Below are positions 11,212 to 20,768 of a stretch of DNA of 64,000 bases, piece by piece. Each line of letters opens with the position of its first letter. Within the stretch, counting starts at the first letter, position 1. The notes beneath the pieces are model-generated. The model was not told where the DNA came from, searched no databases, and worked only from the letters and a program-made list of their open reading frames with translations. The stretch comes from Pinus tabuliformis. Its lineage: Eukaryota > Streptophyta > Pinopsida > Pinales > Pinaceae. The DNA lies in the NCBI GenBank assembly GCA_031772625.1, contig CM062816.1:635250352-635314351 (forward strand). Reading direction: 5' to 3'. Position numbers and translations under genes: made by a program.

Positions 11212-11770
11212 TTCCTCCCCCCTTAGGAACCAATGGTCCCCATTGCATTGAGCGCCTCCATGATATGGGGAAAATTTTGCTGAACTTGGTCCCTAGTAAG
11301 CCACTTTCCCTAGTGTAGGAGCTGGCTAGCTTTGACAACTCAATACAGTTAGATCTTCTTATGTCGAGTGCTCTTGACTTGTGTGTCCACGATGGGATTA
11401 GTTGTGGCTTGTTCCATGTAGTTTGGGTTGAGCTATGTTGGTATTAGTTGTTCAACAATGTATGATGTGTCCAAGAATGGTGGAAAGTATGGATGAAGGT
11501 GGTCCACATTGAACATTGGGTGCAAGCTAAGGAATGGGGGAATGTTGAGCTCAAAAGCATTGTCTCCCACAACCTTGGTGATAGTGTAAGGCCCGTGTCA
11601 TAATGGTCGGAGTTTCTGATGGGCTTTGACAAGGCGTTCTTTCTGCAAATGCAACCAAACTTTGTTGCCCACCTGAAACTTTTGTGGCACCTGATGCTAA
11701 TCATGTCGTTGCTTGTACTTGGAATTAGATTTATCCAAGATATCGTGCACTTTGTTAGGTTCCTATACCA
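11212..11770 (-). mobile_element. B': polypurine tract and integrase C-terminus of a second B-type copy
   Basis: Minus strand next to the LTR: purine run AAGGGGGGAGGA (11212-11224), then, further upstream, integrase C-terminal words KFQVGNKVWLHLQKERLVKA (about 11700-11640) and HGPYTITKVVGDNAFELNI, the GPY/F module (about 11610-11540), and LHPMFNVDHLHPYFPP. The remainder of that copy is absent past about 11770. Broken; it forms a tandem LTR-sharing arrangement with B. Confidence 0.8.
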
Positions 11771-12833
11771 AGAGGTTTCATTTTTCATGATTGACTATGG
11801 AAGTGCCAAATATGATCATCCTTTCCATATTGCAAAGGTTCCATATTTTGTATACAGAAAAAGAAAATTAAAAAATGTAAAGAGGGTATGCCCTAAAAGA
11901 AAAATCAAAGGGCAAGAAGAATAAATTGGTCGACAAAAGAAAATGAAAATGAACCCCAAAAAAAGACCAGGAAAATGGCCAGTCAAAATGCCACTGCTAT
12001 CTTATTTGCAAAGTTCACAAGGTGCAAACCCTGTTTCATCACACCTAATGGATGGCCCAACAGCTTAAACTGGACCACTCCATATTTAAATTTACTGTTG
12101 TAGAATAGAGAATTAATATCTGTCCAAACAGTTCAAGCTTGGAAGATAAGTAGATAGGTAGAGAAAATAAGGAGCCCAACTGCTTAATCTGGGCCCTTGG
12201 AAGAGATAAGGGTAGACTTAGATAGGAGGGCAGTCAAAAGAAAAGAGGAAAATCAGGGTTTGCTAGTCCAAATGCACCCAATCCAAAGGAAGAAAAAATG
12301 CTAGGTGTAGGCTGGGTAGGCAGTTTGAGGTTGCAGAAGCAAGGTTGTGATCTTTTTTCCTTGTCAAGAAGGATTTGTTTCATCAATGACACAAGTACCA
12401 TAACAGTCGTTTGGTTGGAGGATAGTGGAAGCATGACTAATTCCCCTATCACTCCCCCAGAAATCATTTGCTAACATCCCCTCAAGGACCTTGGGATTTG
12501 CCCAATAGTCCTACTTCACTTCATTTTATGAGGAATGCTAAGTTGAACTCTGGGTTTACTTAGTTGAAAGAAGCCACATTTCTTGTGTAAAAATCATCAT
12601 TCCGTACTCCTTTCATTTCCCTATGCCTAAGTTCTTACTCTATAAAATTAGCATTCACTCATGCAGTTTCATTTCCATAAGGTCATATTAACATTTAACT
12701 TTATTATTTAGCTCCCTCAGTCATTTTCCTACCCCTATTATACAAAAAACTATATAAAAAACCCAAAAAATATAAATAGCCCTACCCATTGGCAATTATA
12801 GCCATATAATACAAAGTTTGGGGAATATTAAGT
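11771..12833. other. Unassigned stretch, no gene recognised
   Basis: AT-rich, with an A-rich segment (about 11850-11970) and no convincing open frame, LTR edge or RNA gene. Short ORFs here lack any domain signature. It lies between the B' fragment and the promoter-like region and may be ordinary intergenic DNA or a very old repeat. Confidence 0.4.
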
Positions 12834-13078
12834 CCATCCGGGACTTTATATTAACCCTTCCGCGTATAAACCTTCGGAGTTTATTTAACTTCAGGTTAAA
12901 TAAATAACCGTGCAAACCCCCTCCCACATAAGCTATACCTTATTACCTTCCGTGCTTGTATATATCGGGTTTCGTTTAAATGTTTGGTTAAATGAATAAC
13001 CAAGCCCACCTGCATAACCACATAAACCCATATAACCCAAAGTTTTAAACCCTGGCACATTATTAAAACATTTAAATA
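12834..13078. repeat. Two related ~100-bp units with GGTTAAAT(A/G)AATAACC hairpins
   Basis: GGTTAAATAAATAACC near 12893 and GGTTAAATGAATAACC near 12986 sit in similar contexts about 95-100 bp apart. Each has a GGTTA/TAACC stem. A further inverted pair, AAGTCC...GGACTT, lies near 12829-12845. The block opens the GC-rich promoter-like region. Function unknown. Confidence 0.5.
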
Positions 13079-13383
13079 TTGCGCGGGCCCCCTCGTTTTC
13101 AAGTCCCGCAGCTTTAAACACCCGTCCACCGTCTGATCCCGCGCCGCAGATCCAACGGCTGGCGGCGATATCGCAAGCCCCGATCTGCCGAAGGTTAGCG
13201 TCCGGGGGATGGGCGGTATTGCTGCCGTACCCCCGCCACGCGTCAATCTCCCGGCGTGATCGGAGCCCTCCCCTACAAAACCACCCTGGGCCAAAGGCGG
13301 TGCGGGGAAAACCGCTTACAGCCCGCCACCTGCCACCATGTCATGCGCCACGTCACCATACACGTCAGCTGCCATGTCATATT
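13079..13383 (+). promoter_or_regulatory. GC- and CpG-rich promoter-like region, left part (split by element C)
   Basis: This is the most GC-rich stretch in the window (about 13080-13320), keeping many CpG sites in otherwise AT-rich, repeat-laden DNA. It includes the word ATCCAACGGCTG and two ACGTCA motifs (13350-13355, 13362-13367). Element C inserts at 13384. On the far side (28345) two more ACGTCA motifs continue, including a perfect TGACGTCA. Together these look like one upstream region of gene H1 (29134). A promoter role is inferred from composition and motifs only. Confidence 0.45.
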
Positions 13384-15308
13384 TGTTGGAAATAATACTG
13401 AGAGGGGGGGTGAATCAGTATTATCACATTAATAAAACTTTTTCATTTCCATGATCAGATTCATATATGCTACTTCCACAACTTCTTATGATTAAGTTAA
13501 TTGATCTTCAATGAGTGCATTAGAACATTATCAACCATATTATCAGATAACAGATGCAGTAATAGAGAATAGATCATCACACATAAGCCACACATATGAA
13601 CACCATGATATAAGGTGGAAACCCAATGCGGGAGAAAACCACCTGCTGCAAGTCATCTCAATATTCTTCTTAATAAGAAAATCCTTTTACAATATTTGTA
13701 TTGGTGCAGTCTTATACCAGTACGGGAGCTACAACCCCCTTTGCTCTTGTACTAGCCGATCCATTTACTAGTACGCAGGCTACTACCTGCTACAATGCTC
13801 CAAAGATTTCCTTTAGCTCTTGTACTAGCTTAGATACTAGTACGTAGGTGCTGACCTACAATCTTCTCTCCTCCAGGTACCACATTTCATCAATTTTCAG
13901 ACTGGATACACTGAAGCACAACACATAATATGAAAGGCCACATTTCATCCAATTTTCATACTAGACCCAACAACAACTTTGAAGCTCATAATCAAACAAC
14001 CTTCTAAATCACCCAATCATCAGATCCATACATATACAATGATATTATGAGAGTTATCAACCAGATCTAGTACATCAGATCACATGAAGATAACCGATCC
14101 ATTCATCCAACAAAACTGAAGTTAATCATAATCATTCACTCAATCACTGCTGTTATCTGAACATAATATCAGAACCAAACATCACTTCAACAACCCAGAT
14201 CATAAGAATGATAAGCAGAGATTTTAAGAGAAGTAAGCAGCTTCACCCATGTACTGCCTGCTTACGTAAGCACCCTGCTCAACTGCTCGCCTGCTTACAG
14301 TACGCACCCTGCTCAACTGCTCGCCTGCTTACAGTACGCACCCTGCTCAACTGCTCGCCTGCTTACGTACGCACCCTGCTCAACTGCTCGCCTGCTTACG
14401 TACGCACTGTAGTCAACTGCTCACCTGCGTACCTCGCTCTGAGTCCATTGGACTGCCTGCGGACCTCCGCACCTGCAACCCTTCTGTGCCTGCGTACCGG
14501 CGCACCTGAAACGCTTCGTTCCTGCGTATGTACGCACTTTTCTTTCACTGTACCTGCGTACCTCCGGGCATAGATGATTTCAAGACTTCAAGAATAACCC
14601 AGACAGTCAGATCTACAGATCTGATCATGCGCCGAAGAGATCTCAATCCATCAGTAGATTCGCCTTATTTAGATCTAGACATTACTCCCAAGAGATCATA
14701 ATATTTCAGATCTAGCTCTCATAAGATGTTCAACCCAAGCACACACAAAGCCAAATGATCTCCTTTGCTTTATATAGGAAAGCTCTTCCTCAAATCATGG
14801 ATCAATACCACGGGCCGACACCATAATAACACAAATACCGTCGGCTAAATACCAAGAGTAAAACATAAGAAACCCCACATGTGAATTTCTTTGCCTTGAA
14901 AAGTGTGCACTGGGGGTACGCACCTCCTGAACGGCTGACCTGCGGGTATGTACGCACTTTATGTAACATTGGCCTGCGTGTACGCACCTTCTGTAAGGTG
15001 TACCTGCGTACCCCTTATTTTCTTCAATATTTGATAGCTAATCATCAATCTCTGCTGCTGTGATCTATCACCTGAATGGGTTGCCATCAAGGACAACACT
15101 TTAGCCATAATGCCAACAATCTCCCCCTTTGGACTTGATGGCAAAGCTTACTAAGAACTTGCCATTTGATTCCTTTGAGCTGTCCTGCATCTATGTATTA
15201 TGTCACATCTGATATCTCTTCTGTAGATTCATCAGAGTGTATATAAGTGAGATGATCTTCTATGAGAGGGTTGCCATCAAGTACAACACATGCATCATAA
15301 TGCCAACA
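13384..15308 (-). repeat. Element C 3' LTR
   Basis: 1,925 bp, TGTTGG...CCAACA. It has a hairpin AATACTGA/TCAGTATT around a G run (13394-13422), tandem 34-35-bp units (about 14256-14440), TGCG...CGCA units and a duplicated LTR-edge/polypurine block at about 15080-15140. Short ORFs within it are also present in the other LTR and are not genes. Confidence 0.9.
14256..14440. repeat. ~35-bp tandem array in element C LTR
   Basis: About five units of CCTGCTCAACTGCTCGCCTG followed by CTTAC(AG)TACGCAC. The GTACGC/GCGTAC core is palindromic. The same array is in the other LTR at about 27290-27475 with a few substitutions. Confidence 0.9.
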
Positions 15309-15320
15309 ATCTCCCCCTTT
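15309..15320 (-). other. Element C polypurine tract
   Basis: Minus strand AAAGGGGGAGAT directly before the LTR start TGTTGGCATT. The same purine run recurs inside the LTR near 15119-15130. Confidence 0.85.
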
Positions 15321-16240
15321 GGACTTGATGGCAACAACACCAAATCACTCTCCCCCTTTGACATCAAGGGCAAAGGGGTATGCTCCCCCTAAGAACATGC
15401 TCCCCTTGACTATAAACCAGATCTGCTGAAGTCTCTGAATGAGCTCCCCCTTTGTATATGCCATGGTGCTCTAATCTGATAATGGTCTTTCTGAGATGTC
15501 TGCTCTGCTATATAGTGCTGTTCATGCTCAAGCTCCCCCTGACTGTAAGCAAGGTCTGCAAAAAGATGTTCTACAAGAAGAACATGACTCTATATATCAT
15601 AAATGACCTTCCTATCACCAAAAGACTCAATACATACATTCATCACAATGGTGATACATCAAAAATTTACATATGATAACATCATTCATCCCAGGCATAA
15701 TGGGGAAACATAGGCCGTTACATGACCTGAAGAGATAACTACAATAGAGACCCACTATTACATCATAAGTAAAGACCAATCACCCAAGATAAACTTCAGC
15801 AACAACACTATATGATCTGCTTCATAGTATCTGTCAACAGCAAAGTACTTCTGCATCAACTCATTCATAATCATCTTGATCTGCATGAACTAAGAGTCAT
15901 CAAATGGGAGTATCTGCATCAATCAACATATGAATGAAACCTATCATCATATAGGTAAGATCTCATCATCATCATATCTCCAACAATGCAAATTTGAATA
16001 ATCATCCAACAATCTTCATCCATATATGTGCCAAGAACAATAAAGACTCCATGCAAGCATCATTAGAGAATCAACCACAAATCTGATCCAAGAACCATGT
16101 GACCAACTCATAACCATAGCAAGATGAATCATAAGCATCATCACCAAGGACCATAATGCCAACAATGCATTAAGAACATATGCTCCCCCTAAACTGGTGC
16201 CATCTGTCAGATCTGATCAATAAGAAGAGTCAGCCAATAA
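15321..16240. other. Element C non-coding internal region
   Basis: No open frame with a recognised domain. It contains repeated CTCCCC(T/C)-type words near 15340-15540 and many ATCAT(C/A) words near 15840-16000. In an autonomous copia element pol would lie between gag and the polypurine tract; nothing like it is visible. Confidence 0.6.
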
Positions 16241-16249
16241 ATGCTTTAA

Positions 16250-16670
16250 GACAGGTACGCAGTTTTTCTTTATCTGTCCTGCGTAGCCACGCACTTCACC
16301 TTCAGCTCCCCTGCGTACAACCGCAGAGATCCTTCTGCAGAACTGCGTATATACGCAGATAGTCTTCTATTACAGTGCGTACCCACGCACCTGTTCCATC
16401 AGTTGCGCCGCGTACCGCACGCATCTTTTCTTCTATCGCGCCGCGTACTTCTGTGTACCTCCGCAGGTTATCCTTCTATCGCGCCGCGTACCTCCGATCT
16501 TGCTACGCACCTCTTTTTCTGTTTCTCCGCGTCCGTCCGCATGTCCTCTTCTGATAAGCCGCGTACCTCCGCACAGGGACTGTGCCTTCACTTGCGTACA
16601 TCCGCACCCAGTCTTACGCTCTGCTGCGTACGCCCGCACTTTCACAGTTAATGATCTGCGTACTTCTGAT
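16250..16670. repeat. Array of about 13 TGCG-TAnnn-CGCA units in element C interior
   Basis: Irregular units every 30-40 bp, for example CTGCGTAGCCACGCAC (16279-16294), CTGCGTACAACCGCAG, CTGCGTATATACGCAG and TGCGTACCCACGCAC. Each has TGCG/CGCA arms around 6-8 bases. The same unit occurs in the element's LTRs (for example about 14475-14560 and 14930-15015). Confidence 0.8.
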
Positions 16671-16820
16671 TAGGGCCAAATTAACAGTCCTCCTTTGTGC
16701 TACTGACAGTCAGATTCCCAGATCTGATAGATTCATTTCCAACTTCGCTTGCCTACTGCCTTCAAACAAGCATATACGCGATTGTGCAGTATCCAACTCG
16801 CGTATATATGTGACTTCCCT

Positions 16821-18004
16821 TTATGAAGTTTGCATATGAGATTCAGGACACTGAAGTTTTGTACTTTCAGCTCCCTCTGATTCTGGTATGTCTGTACATT
16901 GTGCTGTGCCACCTTTTTCTGACTGTACTTCCTTTTTCCTCCATATCTTCAAGCGTGATGATGACATTTTCTCCTTGTGATATGGTGCCCACACTTTGTT
17001 CCTGCATTCCTTAGCTATATGTCCAAGCTTGTTACATGCATAACATCTTACATGTTTCATATTCCTCCTGTAACAATCAGCAGCTTTGTGACCAAACATA
17101 TTGCAAGCAAAGCAATATCCATAAAAATACTTTGATTGAGATGACTTGTCTGCATAATGGTCTTGAACTCTTCTTCTTCTACATCTAGCTGCAACATGTC
17201 CAAGATTATGACATACATAACATTCAACATTATTCATAGGAGGAGTAAAGGATTTTCTTTGAGGAATCTCTTTCCTTGGTTGATGATGAGATTGATCTTT
17301 CATTTCTTCATTGATCACTTTAGATTTCTCTTTAGAATTCCTTGCCTCACCTTGTGAACTAGATTCACCTTCAATAGATTCATGGAAACCAAGACCAGCC
17401 TTTATAGCAGGGGACCTTTGACTACTAAGAATATCATCCAATACTTTAGAGCTATCTTGAAATCGTAAAAGCTTATCTTTTTCTTCTAGTTTACCTTTCA
17501 AGATATTTACCTCAACCTGAAGCTGTTCTTCCTTTTCAAGAGATTTCTTTTTCAAAACTTCTTCAGCTTTCCTTCCTTCTTCCATTTGTTCCCTTAGTTT
17601 GAGAATCTCCTTTTCTTGTTCTTCATTCAGATCCTGCTACATTTGACGAACTCGGAAGGCACATTCTAGTTGAGATTTTAAGCTGGTGACTTCGTTTTCT
17701 TGTTTTGCAATAGCTTGGAGTAGATATGTATTCTGATTCTTTGATTCTTCAAGATCTCCTTTTAGTGAGAGGATTGTAGCTTCAAGATTTTCATAATCAC
17801 TGGATCGATCTCTGAGCTCCTTGATTGTTGTGTTCTTTTCAATGACTTCATTTCTTAGAGATGTTGCTTCATCCTGCAACTTTTGATACCTTTCCTTGCA
17901 TAACTTGAGAGCACCACTCTTTACGTCAAAACGTTTTTCTTGTTCAATAATTTTGTTTGTCAGCCTGTTAAATTCTGCCTCTATTTGACATCTTTCTTGC
18001 CCAC
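16821..18004 (-). pseudogene. Element C gag-like region: coiled coil and three zinc knuckles
   Basis: Minus strand. About 18004-17500 encodes a long coiled coil (for example KIIEQEKRFDVKSGALKLCK, then LRNEVIEKNTTIKELRDRSS). About 17230-16980 has three CCHC knuckles: CYVCHNLGHVAARC, CFACNMFGHKAADC and CYACNKLGHIAKEC. The order fits large plant Ty1/copia-like gag proteins, which bind element RNA in the particle. Element D interrupts its upstream side at 18005-18009. Element E carries the same knuckle series. No polymerase domain follows. Confidence 0.75.
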
Positions 18005-18009
18005 CCATA
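18005..18009. other. Element D target-site duplicate, left
   Basis: CCATA, repeated perfectly at 26131-26135. Confidence 0.9.
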
Positions 18010-19058
18010 TGTTATAAACATTTTTGTGCCTTACAACATGAAGCATGAAATGTCCATAATCTAAGGGATCCAAAGTCCCTAAACATGTTGTTCCTACCCC
18101 TAGAGGAACAAGGTCAGCAAACCACAACAATTCAAATCAGTTCTCCACTGAAAAACACTCAAAAACAAGTCAATTCTGGATCATGTCAACTGCTCCACTG
18201 AGCATCTGCGCTGAATGTCAACTGCTCCATGGTCTACCTGCGCTGAATGTCAACTTCAACAAAGGCTACCTGCGCTGAGCGAGTTTTGACATGTGGAGGT
18301 ATCTTTCCTCAATGTGTCAGTGCCCAGGAAGCTTCCAAAATGACACTTGGATCAAATGATTCACCTAGTGATGAGTAAGAGGTTCTAAAACTCCAAGTGG
18401 AAGCTAGGATCTCCAAGTGGACTCAAGAACTGAAGAAGAACTGGAGTTGAAGAGGACACTAGTCACACATCAAGCTGACTCATCTTCTCTCCAAAACTCT
18501 ATATAAGGATCTCATCCCATGAGATCTGGAGGCCAGAATTTTGTGCAAAGAATTGCTGTTGGTTTACAGTTGGAACTATTGGGTGATTGCTTGAAGGAGG
18601 TGAAGAGGAGATTTCTTTCCGTCGGGAAGGTGATGCTGGATTGGGCCTCTTATGGTTGTATCACCACCTGAACCTTACTTTCTTCCATTAATAAAGCATT
18701 TGAGGTTCTTCTATTCGCATGTGTTTCAATGATGTATTGTTTTACTTGCGTATTTGATTTATTCTAATCCTTGAATCAATTATGAATGCATGCTTCTTGT
18801 AGTTTCCCTTTCTCGTCTTGTTTGCAGGATCTTGGTGTAGCTGGGCCCGTGAGAAGACAAGGAGCTGGGAGCAAGCAGCAAGGAGAGAAGATTGGATCAA
18901 CCATTGGCGAAAGACATCAGTGAGTGGATCTCTTTCTTCCCCCTTTTGCATCTCATAAAGAAGTAATCTTAGATAGCTTTGCTTTGATTGTTGCTAAGGA
19001 TCTATCACCCTTAGAGTGGGATAAGGTCATTCCGTATTGGATACTTTTCCCAACAACA
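18010..19058 (+). repeat. Element D 5' LTR
   Basis: Starts TGTTATAAACATTTTTG and ends CCCAACAACA. It contains three CTGCGCTGA(A/G) words 32 bp apart (18206-18290), a TATATAAGGATC TATA-like stretch near 18500, and AATAAAGC near 18690, a possible poly(A) signal. Confidence 0.9.
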
Positions 19059-19080
19059 AACTGACGACTCCGCTGGGGAT
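19059..19080 (+). other. Element D primer-binding site
   Basis: ACTGACGACTCCGCTGGGGA next to the LTR end. It is not Met-tRNA type. It resembles the TGGCGACTCC..GGGGA primer site I associate with Tat/Ogre elements (tRNA-Arg-like); that attribution is from memory. Confidence 0.6.
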
Positions 19081-20768
19081 TGTATCTTGTTGATGCTTGT
19101 GTTTCTTGCTATTCATTTCCTAAACAAAGGGAGTGCCGAATCGAACTACATTTGAGTCCTTCGAATTCAAAGTAGAGGGCAGCTACTCTAGCTCAGTTCT
19201 GGGCATGTTTATGATTTGAAGAGCTGATCCACAAGGACTCTAAATAGCTCTTTGTGATAGTCTTCATCTTCCTTTAATCATCCTCTAGTGTGTACTTGAT
19301 TGATAGCCTCTGATTTGGCCTAAAACAGTTGATTTTTGAGCAATCTGTGACCCGGAACCTGAGAGAAATGAGAGTTTTCTCTTCAGCGCCACTGCAGTGA
19401 AGGCAGTCTGCGTTTCAACGCAGGTCCCGAAGGGGCTACCTGCGCTGAATGTCAAACTGACAGTGCAGAGCCTGCGCTGAACCAGTTTTGCATTGTGCAA
19501 CTGGGGTTCCCTGCCTTCTGTTGCCCAGTTTTCCGTATTGTTTTTGCAGCCTGTTATCAACCTGTGTACCTATCTGAAACTACCTTTCTATGCCATTATT
19601 CCACCTCGGTTGTATAAAGAAACTGTGATTTTTCTTTTTGTATTTCTTACTTCATTTACAGTTTCCCATAACGAAAGTGAACTAGTCTTGTTGTGGCCTC
19701 TTAGATCTAGACCTATGATAAAGTGTCGTTTTGATCCTAAGAGTTAGTTTATTTGCTGTTCATAGCTGATTGAGCATTTTCTTTGATCATATGGTTCGAA
19801 TTTAAGTATTTCTAGTGTTGAAACAAGTGAATCTTAAGGTGTTCTTTTGCTTTTGGACAAAAGCTTGTTTGCTTTCACTTGAAATTGAATTCGAAATTAT
19901 ACAACAGCTTTCTTTTTGTAATACATCAACATTAAGAAAGAAGAAAAGAAATACCTGCATTGTGCATGTGCATTTTGACAGCTTGCATGTTGACTTAGGA
20001 AAAGTGCATCAGTGTGTGCTCTATGATCTGTGTGAAAAGTTGATGTCTTTCTTTTCCCTCAGTAGTTAAGATTTTCATAAGTTGAAAGAATTGAAAAAGC
20101 TTGCTTATCATTCTTAGACTGCATTTAGGAGTTGTACCATACATCACGTGGTGATCCATAAAGGCAAACTGCTAAGCAAGATCAACCTAAAATGAATTGA
20201 ATTTACATTACAACGCTTTGAAACATAACGAAACACATAGAGGTCTAAGCTAAAGACGTGTTCCAGCGTCGTTAAACGTGATATCTTAGCGTCGAGTGGT
20301 TGGGTGATTCCTCCACGGTGAAGCGATAAGTATCAATACGGACTTGTGCTCCCACGTACCGTCGCGTATATATTGGGAGACCCCTATAGGAATAAAGCCT
20401 TTATCCATAGGAAGCCGTGTCGGCCGCCCTACTGATCGCAATGCAGTGAACACAACATTCACGAAGATCGACCACTCGTACCGTAAAACGTATTCTGTGG
20501 TTTTGCGAAAGGTTTGGCACACCCTCTGCCTAGAACTCCAGAGTAGTTTCTTTTGGCCTTTTTCAAACTCTATAACTGAAAAAGTCCATCCGAGCATTTG
20601 TCACTTCGGGCTTGTTAAAACATCGAAGGAGACTAGAGTCATCTTTAGCTTTTTCTCGACTCTTAAAAAGTGAAAAATCAAGTTGTGTCTAAAGCGTCGT
20701 TGTATAAAATTCATTTTAAACGGAACATAATCACCTCTTATTCCTGCGTTGATCTTTAGGTTGAGAAC
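19081..20768 (+). other. Element D 5' leader
   Basis: About 1.7 kb without a convincing long frame. It has two CTGCGCTGAA words (about 19443 and 19478) like those in the LTR, and three hairpins near the gag start (20558-20584, 20604-20628, 20650-20677) belonging to the loop family described downstream. It may hold packaging or translation signals; that is inference. Confidence 0.55.

Noticed and set aside
13511-13771. Open frame in the left LTR of element C, with a near-identical frame at 26547-26807
   Set aside because: Both lie at matching positions in the two LTRs; no domain. The likeness only reflects LTR identity.
14256-14440. CRISPR-like array (regular ~35-bp units)
   Set aside because: Units are contiguous with no unique spacers, in a plant LTR; a plain tandem repeat.
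18742-18951. Minus-strand frame in the element D LTR, repeated at 25814-26023
   Set aside because: Same LTR position in both copies, opposite to element transcription, no domain.
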